A stretch of 64,000 nt of DNA from Bradyrhizobium sp. LMTR 3. Its GTDB lineage: Bacteria; Pseudomonadota; Alphaproteobacteria; Rhizobiales; Xanthobacteraceae. Position 1 is the first letter of the stretch; each line of letters opens with the position of its first letter. Below the pieces are notes generated by a model that was not told where the DNA came from, searched no databases, and was given only the letters and a program-made list of their open reading frames with translations. The position numbers and the translations under genes are program-made. The stretch is from positions 496,001 to 560,000 of the forward strand of contig NZ_MAXC01000023.1 in NCBI RefSeq assembly GCF_001693485.1, written 5' to 3'. Shown piece by piece: positions 35,104-43,588 of the stretch.

Positions 35104-35242
35104 GGTTGTCTCCTCCGCGTAGCCCCGCGTGAAACATAACGGCGGCACATGACGGTTACAAGGCGCGGGCGGTGGCACCTGCGATAGGCACAGTCCGCGC
35201 GCTCTGCTATTCGAAGCCGGGTTGCAACGCGGTGGGTGTCGA

Positions 35243-36247
35243 ATGGTTTCGCGCCAAACGATCGGTATCGCCGGCGCCGGCAGCATCGGCTGCTTCGTCG
35301 GCGGCATGCTGGCGGCCGGCGGTCGCCGCGTGGCGCTGCTGGCGCGACCGCGCGTGATCGCCGAGATCGAAGCAGGCGGCCTGCGGCCGACGAGTTTTGA
35401 AGGTTTTGACCAGACCATCACGCAAGATCGGTTCGTATTGTCGGAAAATCCTTCTATTTTGGCGGATGCCGGCGTCGTGCTGGTCACGGTCAAAAGCGCG
35501 GATACCGCTGCGATGGCCGAAATCATCGCTCACCACGCGCCGTCCGATGCCGTCGTCGTCAGCCTGCAGAACGGCGTCGGCAACGCCGCCGTATTGCGCA
35601 ACCGCCTGCCGGGGCGGCGCGTGCTCGGCGGCATGGTGCCGTTCAACGTGATCGCGCTTGGCAACGGGCGGTTTCATCGCGCCACCTCGGGTGACATCGT
35701 CATCGAGCAGGACGAAGCGCGCACAGCGGAGAAATTGTCGGTGCCGGGACTGACAATGCGGCCGACCGGCAACATCGATGGCGTGCAATGGGGCAAGCTG
35801 CTGCTCAATCTCAACAACGCGCTCAACGCGCTGGCCGATCTGCCGCTGCGCCGGCAGCTCGCACGACGTCCATGGCGGCAATTGTTCGCCGATCAGCTCG
35901 CCGAAGCGCTCGCCGCGATCAAGGCCGAGGGCATCAAGCCGGTGTCGCCGACGCCGATCCCGCCCGCCTGGATGCCGGCTTTGTTGCGCCTGCCGGACCG
36001 GGTCTTCGAAGCGTTGCTGGGGCGGACGATGAAGATCGATCCCGAGGCGCGCTCGTCGATGTGGGAAGATCTGCAGCGCGGCCGCCGCACCGAGATCGAT
36101 TATCTGCAGGGCGTCATCACGGAAATCGCCGAGCGCCGCGGGTTGAAGGCGCCGCTGTCGCGCCGGATCGTGGAATTGGTCCGGCAGGCTGAAAGCAGTG
36201 GCAAGGGCTCGCCCGGCCTGACGCCGGAGCAGATTCGCGCGGGTTGA
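35243..36247 (+). CDS. 2-dehydropantoate 2-reductase family protein
   Basis: A 334-residue NADPH-dependent ketopantoate reductase homologue. GAGSIGCFVG forms the Rossmann loop; LVTVKSADT holds the family Lys, and GVQWGKLLLNLNNALNAL holds the catalytic Lys and the Asn. The C-terminal domain has the conserved Ser and Asp (RSSMWEDLQRGRRTEIDYL). It may provide pantoate for CoA, or reduce another 2-keto acid; a second homologue lies at 48368-49342, so only one may be PanE. ATG 35243 is used; the ribosome site is weak. Confidence 0.87.
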   Translation: MVSRQTIGIAGAGSIGCFVGGMLAAGGRRVALLARPRVIAEIEAGGLRPTSFEGFDQTITQDRFVLSENPSILADAGVVLVTVKSADTAAMAEIIAHHAPSDAVVVSLQNGVGNAAVLRNRLPGRRVLGGMVPFNVIALGNGRFHRATSGDIVIEQDEARTAEKLSVPGLTMRPTGNIDGVQWGKLLLNLNNALNALADLPLRRQLARRPWRQLFADQLAEALAAIKAEGIKPVSPTPIPPAWMPALLRLPDRVFEALLGRTMKIDPEARSSMWEDLQRGRRTEIDYLQGVITEIAERRGLKAPLSRRIVELVRQAESSGKGSPGLTPEQIRAG

Positions 36248-36315
36248 GCGAACGCGTCTGCCTTGCATTACCGCCGGCGCTGCGGGATTCTAACGAGGGC
36301 GCGAAGGAGAGGCGA

Positions 36316-36513
36316 ATGAAACGGATATGTCTGGCGCTAATTGCGGCTGCCCTGGCCGGGACGGCGTCATCGATCCCTGCCCATGCCGTACCGCCGACGG
36401 CGACGCCGTCGCCGGGCTATGAAGCGAGGCTGCAGGAACAGCGGGCGGCGTCGCGTGCTGTTGTCGCGCCGGTCATCAAGTCGCGCCGCGTCAAGCGGAT
36501 GCGTGCGCATTGA
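36316..36513 (+). CDS. Small exported protein, unknown
   Basis: A 65-residue peptide with a signal sequence (MKRICLALIAAALAGTASSI, cleavage after AHA about residue 24). The mature part is about 40 residues, Ala/Arg-rich with a basic C-terminus SRRVKRMRAH. ATG 36316 has AAGGAGAGG upstream, strong support for translation. No family recognised. Confidence 0.62.
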   Translation: MKRICLALIAAALAGTASSIPAHAVPPTATPSPGYEARLQEQRAASRAVVAPVIKSRRVKRMRAH

Positions 36514-36528
36514 TTGAACGACGTCAGT

Positions 36529-36641
36529 CGTCATGCCCGCGAAGGCGGGCATCCAGTAATCACCGGCGGGTTTGGGGAGCAGTGCTGTATCCACGTTAGT
36601 TCTGTGGATACTGGATTCCCCGCCTGCGCGGGGAATGACGG
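36529..36641. repeat. Repeat with two facing hairpins, family C relative
   Basis: GTCATGCCCGCGAAGGCGGGC and CCCCGCCTGCGCGGGGAATGAC, with CGGGTTTGGGG between, plus a smaller TATCCAC...GTGGATA pair (36589-36610). It ends exactly next to the stop of the leftward gene. Confidence 0.7.
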
Positions 36642-37340
36642 TCAGCCCTTCTTCTGCTTGCTCGGCGGCTGCTGTTGCGGATTGAACAGCCGCTTCAGTT
36701 CGTTGATGCTCTCCGAGAGCCGCGGCCATTCACACGAGAATTGGTTCTTGGCGCATTGGGCCGCCCTGATTCGCGCGGCCTGCTTGACCGGGCTCGCCAC
36801 CGGTATCGGCACTCTTTCGGTTTCGACCGGCGGAGGGGCCTGCTCCGTGTGCAGCGAGACCTGATGTATGCCTTGTTGTATTCCCTGTGCGGGCGACGGC
36901 TCGGGCTGTTGCTGCTTGGCCGCCGCCGCGGCGGCGATGTGGTTGCGCCGCTCGCGCTCGAGATAGGCAGTATATTGCTCGTCGATCCTCTTCTGCTCTT
37001 CCGGAGTCGGGTTGGGACCCGCGATGTCGAATGTCCGGTCCTGCATGAAGTCGTAGTAGGTGTAACCGCCGCCGGGCTTGCGGCGGCCGGCGAATTTCGC
37101 GTTGCATTCAGCGAGTTTCGCCGTCTTTTCTTCTTTGGTCGCAGCCTTCTCTGCCACATCGGCGCAGGATTCGAAATCGAACGGTGCGCTACGCCACCAC
37201 TGCGCATCTGAAGCCACCGGCGCGAGCACGAACAGCCCTCCGATTGCGGCAAAAACCAATGACGATGCACGTGAGGCGATCACGGACGATTTGCTCCGGT
37301 CGATATTCTTGGGAACTTTGATTGAGCCGATTGTCATCAT
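36642..37340 (-). CDS. Hypothetical exported protein, Gln/Pro-rich
   Basis: A 232-residue protein of unknown function. A hydrophobic segment (ASSLVFAAIGGLFVLAPVAS, about 23-42) with a basic region before it looks like a signal peptide. The mature part starts around DAQWWRS, carries Cys in ESCADVAEK, LAECNAK, AAQCAKN and FSCEWPR, and ends Gln/Lys-rich. Start chosen at ATG 37340; GTG 37370 would add ten residues. Confidence 0.65.
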   Translation of the reverse strand: MMTIGSIKVPKNIDRSKSSVIASRASSLVFAAIGGLFVLAPVASDAQWWRSAPFDFESCADVAEKAATKEEKTAKLAECNAKFAGRRKPGGGYTYYDFMQDRTFDIAGPNPTPEEQKRIDEQYTAYLERERRNHIAAAAAAKQQQPEPSPAQGIQQGIHQVSLHTEQAPPPVETERVPIPVASPVKQAARIRAAQCAKNQFSCEWPRLSESINELKRLFNPQQQPPSKQKKG

Positions 37341-37549
37341 TTTGGCAGCGCTGTCACGCCGAAACTGCACGATGTTCCCGCTGGCGTTGTGATGTTACCC
37401 GGTTCATGTGACCGACGGAACACAGTGCCAGGCCGTTAAAAATCCTGAAGAAATTCAGCAGCAAGGCAAGTTCCCGCAGAGGATACTGTAGTGATTCTAA
37501 GTGCACCATCTGACGGCGAGCGGATAAGCACGTCACATTGTGGCAAGAA

Positions 37550-38506
37550 TCAGTCAGCGCCTCTCGCGCGAGCCAGCGTGCGCGACGCCGTTTCATGGAA
37601 CACCGCGCGATAGAGTCTTGCGAATTCGCCCATGTGATGGAAGCCGTTGGCCCGGGCGCAGGACGTCACGGTGATGGCGTCGGATCCCTTCACGAGTTGC
37701 GCGCGCGCCGACCAAAGCTGCTTGAGTCGCAAATAGCGATGCAGGCTCATGCCGCGGACGCTTGCCACCGCCGTGCCCAGCGTCCTGACCGACACGCCGC
37801 ATTGTTCGGCGAGGTCGGCGCTGTAGATCGCCGAGGCGGCATGAAAGGCGACATACTCGTCGATCATGCGAACAAGGCGACAATAGCCTGTGCTTGCAAT
37901 CTTGCCCGCCACTTCCGGCGTTCGGCTGCTGCGGAACATTTCGTCGATGGCGAGCAGCAGGCCTTCCTGGAGGGCCAGCGCCGAAGGCGGCTCCCGCAAC
38001 AGTTCCGGCCTGGCGGAAGCCGTCTGCAAAATATCTATCGTGACGGATCTGACCGTTGCGAGGGTGTCGGGGTCCGGCATGAACGGGCATAGCCGGTCCG
38101 GCGCATCGAACCATTCCCGATCGCGCAGGCCGGCGCCAAGGGTGATGATCGCGTGCAGCGATCCACGGGGTTCGACGAACTGCAAATCCACATTGCCGCG
38201 CATGCCGACAAACGCCGGACGATTCACCGACATGCCGTTGACGGCCACGTCGTAGTCGTCCTCGATCTGGAAGATGACGACGCCATGCGCGGCGCGGTAG
38301 CTGACATCGACGATACGTGGAAACGAGCGGAGCATCGTGATCTGGCAGCAGGGCAACTGCACCACCGCGCGCGCGGTATGGAAGTTCGCAAGATTCAGCG
38401 GGACGCTGCGCGCGTCCGCAACAAATTCGACCGGCCGGAAGGCGTCGATGTCGGCAAACCGGATGATCGAAAGGGCCGGCGAGGGGGCAAGGTTCTTAAA
38501 TAGCAT
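37550..38506 (-). CDS. AraC family transcriptional regulator
   Basis: A 318-residue regulator. The C-terminal AraC-type double HTH is visible: SADLAEQCGVSVRTLGTAVA and the second helix pair ending GFHHMGEFARLYRAVFHETA. The N-terminal part (PRPLNLANFH..., PRIVDVSYRAAHGVVIFQIE) resembles the AraC-binding-like ligand domain. ATG 38506 is the first Met giving the family N-terminus; the frame stays open upstream by chance. It is divergent from the RraA-like operon across 273 bp, so control of that operon is a fair guess. No operator repeat is obvious there. Confidence 0.87.
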   Translation of the reverse strand: MLFKNLAPSPALSIIRFADIDAFRPVEFVADARSVPLNLANFHTARAVVQLPCCQITMLRSFPRIVDVSYRAAHGVVIFQIEDDYDVAVNGMSVNRPAFVGMRGNVDLQFVEPRGSLHAIITLGAGLRDREWFDAPDRLCPFMPDPDTLATVRSVTIDILQTASARPELLREPPSALALQEGLLLAIDEMFRSSRTPEVAGKIASTGYCRLVRMIDEYVAFHAASAIYSADLAEQCGVSVRTLGTAVASVRGMSLHRYLRLKQLWSARAQLVKGSDAITVTSCARANGFHHMGEFARLYRAVFHETASRTLARARGAD

Positions 38507-38779
38507 TGTAAGACAACTGGGCGGTGCGAATCTTCGCAGCCAGCGTCGGCCGGTCTTGGTTAAGGCCGCATTAAGAAGTGTGGCCGAGGCGAAGATTTCG
38601 ACAGCACCGACGTGACGTGCGGGGGCGCGCCGCCCCCGGACCCATCCAAATCCATTATACCAGCTCAAGCGGAATGCTAATTGTTCTGCAGCAACCCACG
38701 CCATCATGTGGCGGCCAATCTGGAGCCCTCGCGCCGGGCGGGCCGGAGCCGCAAGAGGAAGCAAGAGGAAACAGTCCCT

Positions 38780-39418
38780 ATGACAATCACCACGACCATG
38801 CCGAGCGTGCCGAAGCCCGCGGCTGAGCTGATCGAGGCGTTCAGGAACGCGCCGACCTCGATCATCAGCGACAACCTCGCCCGGCTGCCGGGCGCCGTGG
38901 GCCTGCGGCCGTTTCATCGCGCCGGCCGGCTGGTCGGAGCTGCCTTTACGGTGCGCACGCGGCCCGGCGACAATCTTGCGATCCACCGGGCGCTGGAACT
39001 GGTCGGGCCGGGCGACGTAATCGTGGTTGATGGCGGCGGTGACGAGACGCGGGCGCTGGTCGGCGAGATCATGAAGAATATCGCCGAATACCGCGGCGCC
39101 GCGGGCTATGTGATCGACGGCGCCATCCGCGACGTCGCGGCCTTCGCTGCCTCCGACTTTCCCTGCTTTGCCCGCGCGGCGATCCACCGCGGCCCGTACA
39201 AGAGCGGGCCCGGCGAGATCAACGTGCCGGTTTCCATCGGCGGGTCGGTGATTTCTCCCGGTGACATCGTGGTGGGCGATGAGGACGGCGTGGTATCGTT
39301 CCCCGCTGCTGTGGCCGCCACATTGCTCGAGGCGGTCCGCGCCCAGATCGCGCGCGAGGAAGACACGCTCACAGCGATCCGCGAAGGCCGCTACCAGGGC
39401 AGCTACGGCAAGTCTTGA
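38780..39418 (+). CDS. RraA-like / HMG aldolase family protein
   Basis: A 212-residue protein of the RraA/4-hydroxy-4-methyl-2-oxoglutarate aldolase family. Conserved parts: LVGAAFTVRTRPGDNLAIHR, GPGDVIVVDGGGDETRALVG and the metal-binding VIDGAIRDVAAF with Arg and Asp. Proteins with this motif cleave 4-carboxy-4-hydroxy-2-oxoadipate-type acids with Mg2+, whereas RraA inhibits RNase E; the complete DG-x-x-RD motif favours aldolase or lyase chemistry. First gene of a three-gene operon with a cupin and a TctC binding protein, suggesting breakdown of an imported carboxylic acid. Confidence 0.85.
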   Translation: MTITTTMPSVPKPAAELIEAFRNAPTSIISDNLARLPGAVGLRPFHRAGRLVGAAFTVRTRPGDNLAIHRALELVGPGDVIVVDGGGDETRALVGEIMKNIAEYRGAAGYVIDGAIRDVAAFAASDFPCFARAAIHRGPYKSGPGEINVPVSIGGSVISPGDIVVGDEDGVVSFPAAVAATLLEAVRAQIAREEDTLTAIREGRYQGSYGKS

Positions 39419-39449
39419 TCGGGTGCGACAGCGCGCTGACGGAGGAACG

Positions 39450-39818
39450 ATGAGTCAGAGAGAAGAATTCCACAATCTGGACAACCCAGCCGACGGCCTG
39501 CTTCGCGAACTCGCCGCCGGTGTCACCACACGCATCTTTTCCGGCGAGCACGCCATGCTGTCGGTGGTGACGCTGGCGCCGCATTCGCAAGGCACGCTGC
39601 ATCATCACCCCGAAGAACAATGGGGCGTGCTGCTTGAAGGATCGGCGATCCGCGTTCAGGGCGGTGAGGAAATTCCGGTCAAAAAGGGTGATTTCTGGCG
39701 GACGCCCGGCAACGTGCCGCATACGATGCGGGCTGGACCGGAAGGTGCGCGTGTGCTTGACATCTTCAGTCCGCCGCGCCCCGAATACAAAAAGGCCGGG
39801 TCTGGCTTCGGCACTTGA
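39450..39818 (+). CDS. Cupin domain protein
   Basis: A 122-residue small beta-barrel. The cupin motif 1 is TLAPHSQGTLHHHPEEQWGV (His cluster plus Glu) and motif 2 PGNVPHTMRAG; metal binding is likely. ATG 39450 has GGAGG nine bases upstream. It lies 31 bp after the RraA-like gene and 57 bp before the TctC gene. It may be an isomerase, a dioxygenase-like enzyme or a sensor; the sequence does not decide. Confidence 0.85.
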   Translation: MSQREEFHNLDNPADGLLRELAAGVTTRIFSGEHAMLSVVTLAPHSQGTLHHHPEEQWGVLLEGSAIRVQGGEEIPVKKGDFWRTPGNVPHTMRAGPEGARVLDIFSPPRPEYKKAGSGFGT

Positions 39819-39875
39819 GACAAGTCTGCGAACAAAAACAAAAAAATCGCGGACGATAACGGGAGGAGAGTTCTG

Positions 39876-40835
39876 GTGAAGATTACAAGACGCAACTTGC
39901 TTGCGGCGACAGCCGCGTTCGCGGTGACGCCGGCATTGGCGCAGCCGGCCAAGAACATGACACTGGTGGTGCCGTTCCCGCCGGGCGGATCGACCGACGC
40001 GCTGGCTCGGCTATTGCAGTCTCATCTGCAGACGAAGCTCGGCCGCACCGTGCTGGTGGAGAACAAATCCGGCGCGGCCGGCTCGCTCGGCGCCGTGCAG
40101 GTCGCCAAGAGCGCGCCTGACGGCGCGACGTTCCTGGTGACGTTCGATTCGCACGCGGTCATCCCATCGATCCTCGAAAAGCCGGGGCTGGATGTCGAGA
40201 AGGATTTGGTGCCGGTGTTCCTGGTCGGCACGGCGCCTTATGTCGTCGCCGCGAATGCCGAGCGGCCGTACAAGACCTTTGCCGACGTGGTCGCGGCCTG
40301 CAAGGCAACGCCCGGCGCGGTGAAGTATGCCTCCGTCGGAATCGGCACCCTCGGCCATCTGGCGATGACCGTGCTGAGCAAGAAGGCCGGCGTCGAGATC
40401 ACGCATGTGCCGTACCGCGGCGGCGGTCCGGCGATGAACGACGTGCTCGGCGGCCATGTCGATCTCATCGTGGGATCGGCGGCGCTGATCACGGCGCAAC
40501 TCGGCACCAACAGGCTGCGGCCGATCCTGCAGATGGGCCGCGAGCGGATGCCCGTGCTGAAGGATACGCAGACCGCGATCGAAGCGGGCTTTCCCGATTT
40601 CGAGACGCTGGCCTGGTGGGGCGTTTTCGCGCCGAAGGGAACGCCGGAAGATGCCGTCGCCGGCATGGCGAAATCGGTGAAGGAGATTCTCAGCGAGCCG
40701 GCGGTAGCGGCGCAGTTGCGCGATACCCAGAACATGTCGCTGCTGCTCGCCGACGGCAAGGATTTCGGCACCTTCTTCGCCAAGCAGGTGAGCATCTGGG
40801 GACAGGTGGTCCGCGAGAACAACATTAGGGCGTAG
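39876..40835 (+). CDS. Tripartite tricarboxylate transporter substrate-binding protein (Bug/TctC)
   Basis: A 319-residue periplasmic solute receptor. The N-terminus VKITRRNLLAATAAFAVTPA with an RR pair and ALAQ looks like a (Tat-type) signal. Body: LVVPFPPGGSTDALARLL (the Bug signature), GSLGAVQVAKSAPDGATF, GAVKYASVGIGTLGHLA and VPYRGGGPAMNDVLGG. GTG 39876 follows GGGAGGAG. No tctA or tctB is nearby, as with most Bug proteins. The ligand is probably an organic acid processed by the RraA-like and cupin proteins. Confidence 0.9.
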   Translation: MKITRRNLLAATAAFAVTPALAQPAKNMTLVVPFPPGGSTDALARLLQSHLQTKLGRTVLVENKSGAAGSLGAVQVAKSAPDGATFLVTFDSHAVIPSILEKPGLDVEKDLVPVFLVGTAPYVVAANAERPYKTFADVVAACKATPGAVKYASVGIGTLGHLAMTVLSKKAGVEITHVPYRGGGPAMNDVLGGHVDLIVGSAALITAQLGTNRLRPILQMGRERMPVLKDTQTAIEAGFPDFETLAWWGVFAPKGTPEDAVAGMAKSVKEILSEPAVAAQLRDTQNMSLLLADGKDFGTFFAKQVSIWGQVVRENNIRA

Positions 40836-40865
40836 AGGCAAGCACCCGCACCGTATCCGATCATG

Positions 40866-40892
40866 AAAAAGGCCCCATCAGGGTGGGGCCTT
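40866..40892 (-). terminator. Bidirectional terminator between converging genes
   Basis: AAGGCCCCA-TCAGGG-TGGGGCCTT: a 9-bp stem, followed by TTTTT on the minus strand, so best for the PRC-barrel gene; on the plus strand the tract is TTCATC, weaker. Confidence 0.85.
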
Positions 40893-40913
40893 CATCATCA
40901 GGTTTCGGGTGCC

Positions 40914-41420
40914 TCAGTTGGAGTCTGAATATTTGAACTGCGGCATTGCCTTGAGCTGTTCCTTGGTGCCGCTCATCACGGCGTGATCGGGCATCCAGTC
41001 GTTCGCATCGGCGCTGCTTGTCGTGGCGCCCGTGGCCGCGCCCGTCGTGGTCTCGCGCTGCGTGCCTGTAGTGGAGCTGGTGCGGACCGGCTCTTCGACG
41101 AATTTGAGCTTGTCCATGGAAACGGCGATGTCGTGCTCGCCGACGCCCAGGATGCCGCCGACGCCGATCACGACCGCATTGACCTTGCCCTCCTTGTCGA
41201 GAATCAGCTCGTTGACCTCGCCGAGCTTTTCGTTGGCGTCATTATAGACGTCGAGGCCCATGAGCTTGGACGCGCGCCAGTTCCCCTTGAGCATCATCTT
41301 TTCCTGCGAGCCGGCCGTCGCGGCGGGGGCGGTGGGCTGAGCCGTTTGCGCGGTCTGCGCATAGGCGGGAGCACTGAAGACGGCGGCGCTCAAAAGAGCC
41401 GCGGCTAGGAGTTTCTGCAT
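40914..41420 (-). CDS. PRC-barrel domain exported protein
   Basis: A 168-residue protein with a signal peptide (MQKLLAAALLSAAVFSAPAYA, cleavage at residue 21), an Ala/Thr-rich linker and a PRC-barrel domain (about 46-112): ASKLMGLDVYNDANEKLGEV, then VVIGVGGILGVGEHDIAVSM. The tail ends KAMPQFKYSDSN. PRC-barrel proteins of this exported type are common in rhizobia and often stress-linked, function unclear. Own terminator visible. Confidence 0.87.
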   Translation of the reverse strand: MQKLLAAALLSAAVFSAPAYAQTAQTAQPTAPAATAGSQEKMMLKGNWRASKLMGLDVYNDANEKLGEVNELILDKEGKVNAVVIGVGGILGVGEHDIAVSMDKLKFVEEPVRTSSTTGTQRETTTGAATGATTSSADANDWMPDHAVMSGTKEQLKAMPQFKYSDSN

Positions 41421-41782
41421 TTTGTCCTCCTCGGAAAGTCGTCGTGTTTCCCTAGAACAGAACGCATGCGCGAACGTTCCACGGCATTCGGGCGAAGTTT
41501 CGGAATGATCTGAGGATGCGGCGTGGAGTCGGGTTTCCTCGACTGTGTCACTCCCCGGTCACGTGCGACGGGTCGAATCAGCCGAATGTTGAAGAGGTAT
41601 GGCCGCGAACAAGGTAACGGCGGTACCGTAACTGGAGCCGTCGGCGGGCGGCTCCTTTTGGTTTCGGATCGACGCGGGACTCCCTTTGCGGACCCCAAAG
41701 GGTGCGGCCCGGAGGGGCTGGCGATGCCACGCCTGCTTTGCTATGAAGCGTCCCAAGCACCTGCTCTGCCATGCGGGTCCGC
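41421..41782. other. 362-bp region before the tRNA gene
   Basis: No coding frame here looks real. A hairpin GGAGCCG...CGGCTCCTTTT (41634-41661) could stop plus-strand transcription or belong to the tRNA's leader. The frame that crosses the tRNA on the opposite strand is a known artefact type. Confidence 0.45.
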
Positions 41783-41859
41783 GGTCCCGTAGCTCAGCCG
41801 GATAGAGCGACGGTTTCCTAAACCGTAGGTCGGAAGTTCGAGTCTTCCCGGGATCGCCA
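41783..41859 (+). tRNA. tRNA-Arg(CCT)
   Basis: A 77-nt cloverleaf: acceptor GGTCCCG / CGGGATC, D arm GCTC-AGCCGGATA-GAGC, anticodon arm ACGGT-TTCCTAA-ACCGT with anticodon CCT, T arm GGAAG-TTCGAGT-CTTCC, and an encoded CCA. It reads AGG codons. Confidence 0.97.
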
Positions 41860-41935
41860 GCACGCCAGGACCACAACGCAGCCGCCCGCGGGTCGAACCG
41901 GCGCATGACAGCCATTGTCACCATCACGGTCACCA

Positions 41936-42892
41936 TCACGCTTCGAGCAGCGCCTTGAAATCCGCCCGCGCCCGCTGCGCTTCTCGCTTCGCGGTCTCCG
42001 ACGCCTCGCCGAGGCCGAAATAGCCGTGGATCAGGCCGAGGCCGTCGTAATAGCTGATCGGCACGCCGGCGGCCTTTAGCGCATCGGCGTAGGCCTTGCC
42101 TTCGTCGCGGAGCGGATCGAACCACGCGGTGCAGACGATCGCCGGCGCCACGCCGGCAAGGTTGCTGGCGCGGAGCGGCGAAACGCGCCAGTCGGTGCCG
42201 TGTGTCTTGTCGGCGATGTAGTGGCCGCAGAACCACTCCATGGTGGCGCGGGTGAGGAAATAGCCGTCTGCGTTCTCGCTGCGCGAGGGGAAGCGGGCGT
42301 TTTCGGTCGCGTCCGCGAAATTTCCGGCAACGTCGGTGACGGGATAGACCAGCAACTGCGCTGATAGCCTGATGCCGGCGTCGCGGCAGGCGATCGCGGT
42401 GGTGGCCGCCAGATTGCCACCCGCGCTGTCGCCGGCGATGCCGACGCGCGCCGCATCGCCGCCGAATTCGGCGATGCGGGCGATGACGTCCTGTGTGGCC
42501 GTGAAGGCATCCTCGAAGGCGCCAGGAAAGCGCACCTCGGGCGGGCGGCGGTAATCGACCGAGATGACGACGGCGCCGGTCTCGATCGCGAGCCAGCGCG
42601 CCTGCCGGTCATGGGTTTCGAGATCGCCTGCAACCCAGCCGCCGCCGTGAAAGAACACGACCGTCGGCGATTTTTCGTTCGAGTTCCGGTAGACCCGCGC
42701 CGCAAGGAATCCGGCCGCGCCTTTCACCTTGATGTCTTCCGTAATCATCACCGGAGGCGGCGGAACTGCCGCGCGCGAGGCCGCCAATGCGCGGAGCGCA
42801 TCGCGCGCGCTCTGCGGCGTCATCGTCGCGGGATCGCGCAGCGGCAGCAGCGGAATGATCTGGGCGACGACGGGATCGAGCGGCGGCATCAT
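41936..42892 (-). CDS. Alpha/beta hydrolase of the hormone-sensitive lipase family
   Basis: A 318-residue esterase. HGGGW (oxyanion hole), GDSAGGN (nucleophile Ser), WFDPLRDEG (Asp) and GLIHGY (His) complete the catalytic set of the HSL/family IV esterases. ATG 42892 with GAGG six bases upstream is chosen. It begins just beyond the tRNA gene and stands alone. Short-chain esters are the usual substrates. Confidence 0.9.
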   Translation of the reverse strand: MMPPLDPVVAQIIPLLPLRDPATMTPQSARDALRALAASRAAVPPPPVMITEDIKVKGAAGFLAARVYRNSNEKSPTVVFFHGGGWVAGDLETHDRQARWLAIETGAVVISVDYRRPPEVRFPGAFEDAFTATQDVIARIAEFGGDAARVGIAGDSAGGNLAATTAIACRDAGIRLSAQLLVYPVTDVAGNFADATENARFPSRSENADGYFLTRATMEWFCGHYIADKTHGTDWRVSPLRASNLAGVAPAIVCTAWFDPLRDEGKAYADALKAAGVPISYYDGLGLIHGYFGLGEASETAKREAQRARADFKALLEA

Positions 42893-43128
42893 GCGGGGCC
42901 TCGTTGCGGAACAGGACGGCAGCATAGGTAACGGGCGCGGCCGCCGCAATTGCGGCGTTTTCCAGAGCAGACGGGGTCCGCATCCTTCAATTGATAATGA
43001 TTCCTTCAAGACGATATGCGGGCGGCGTCGATAGAATCGCGGTCCGTTTACTTTTGGTTATCCCTAACCGGGCGCGCGGGGAACGGCCGGGCGCGCCGAT
43101 CATTACTCCTTCCAGAGGGAGTGGTGCG

Positions 43129-43371
43129 ATGGATCAAATTGCCGGAATGGATCGGGCGCTCGACGAAATGCTCGTGCAACTCGGCGGGATGGTGCTGAAA
43201 CTGTCCAGCCCGGAAGTGACGCGGACCGCCGACGAGCGGCGCGCACTGGCGTGCTCGGTCAACCAATATTCGCTGTGCGCGGCGCGCTCGGCTGATCCGC
43301 GTGTGCACCAGCTCAAGGCCGAGCTCGAGGAAACGATCAAGCCGTATCTGCGGCTGGTGGCCAGCCGGTAA
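43129..43371 (+). CDS. Hypothetical protein
   Basis: An 80-residue, all-helical soluble protein: MDQIAGMDRALDEMLVQLGG, KLSSPEVTRTADERRALACS and KAELEETIKPYLRLVASR. GAGGGAG upstream of ATG 43129 supports translation. No domain recognised and no operon partner. Confidence 0.55.
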   Translation: MDQIAGMDRALDEMLVQLGGMVLKLSSPEVTRTADERRALACSVNQYSLCAARSADPRVHQLKAELEETIKPYLRLVASR

Positions 43372-43470
43372 GGCAGGCCGCCTAGTCCATCTGCGAGACG
43401 CGTTGCGTCCGAAACGGCAGCGACCGGGCGATACCCGGCCGCGGCAGAGTGCTGCGTCACAGTCGTTTAA

Positions 43471-43578
43471 ACCCTCATCCTGAGGAGCCCGCGGAGCGGG
43501 CATCTCGAAGGATGTAGGCCACGGACGGCCTCATGGTTCGAGACGCGGTTCGCGCTCCTCACCATGAGGGGCTCATGA
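43471..43578. repeat. Inverted repeat, family G
   Basis: ACCCTCATCCTGAGGAGC and CTCCTCACCATGAGGGGCTC face each other with GAGCGGGCATCTCGAAGGATG and CATGGTTCGAGACGCGG inside. A rhizobial intergenic repeat; only this copy is in the window. Confidence 0.75.
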
Positions 43579-43588
43579 CGCAGCAGGA

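Noticed and set aside
38507..39187. N-terminal extension of the AraC regulator
   Set aside because: The frame is open but runs antisense through the RraA-like gene. The AraC ligand domain begins at the ATG chosen at 38506.
41559..42236. Minus-strand reading frame across the tRNA-Arg gene containing KTRTSDLRFRKPSLYPAEL
   Set aside because: This peptide arises whenever the complement of tRNA-Arg(CCT) is translated. It is a known spurious type and overlaps the real hydrolase gene.
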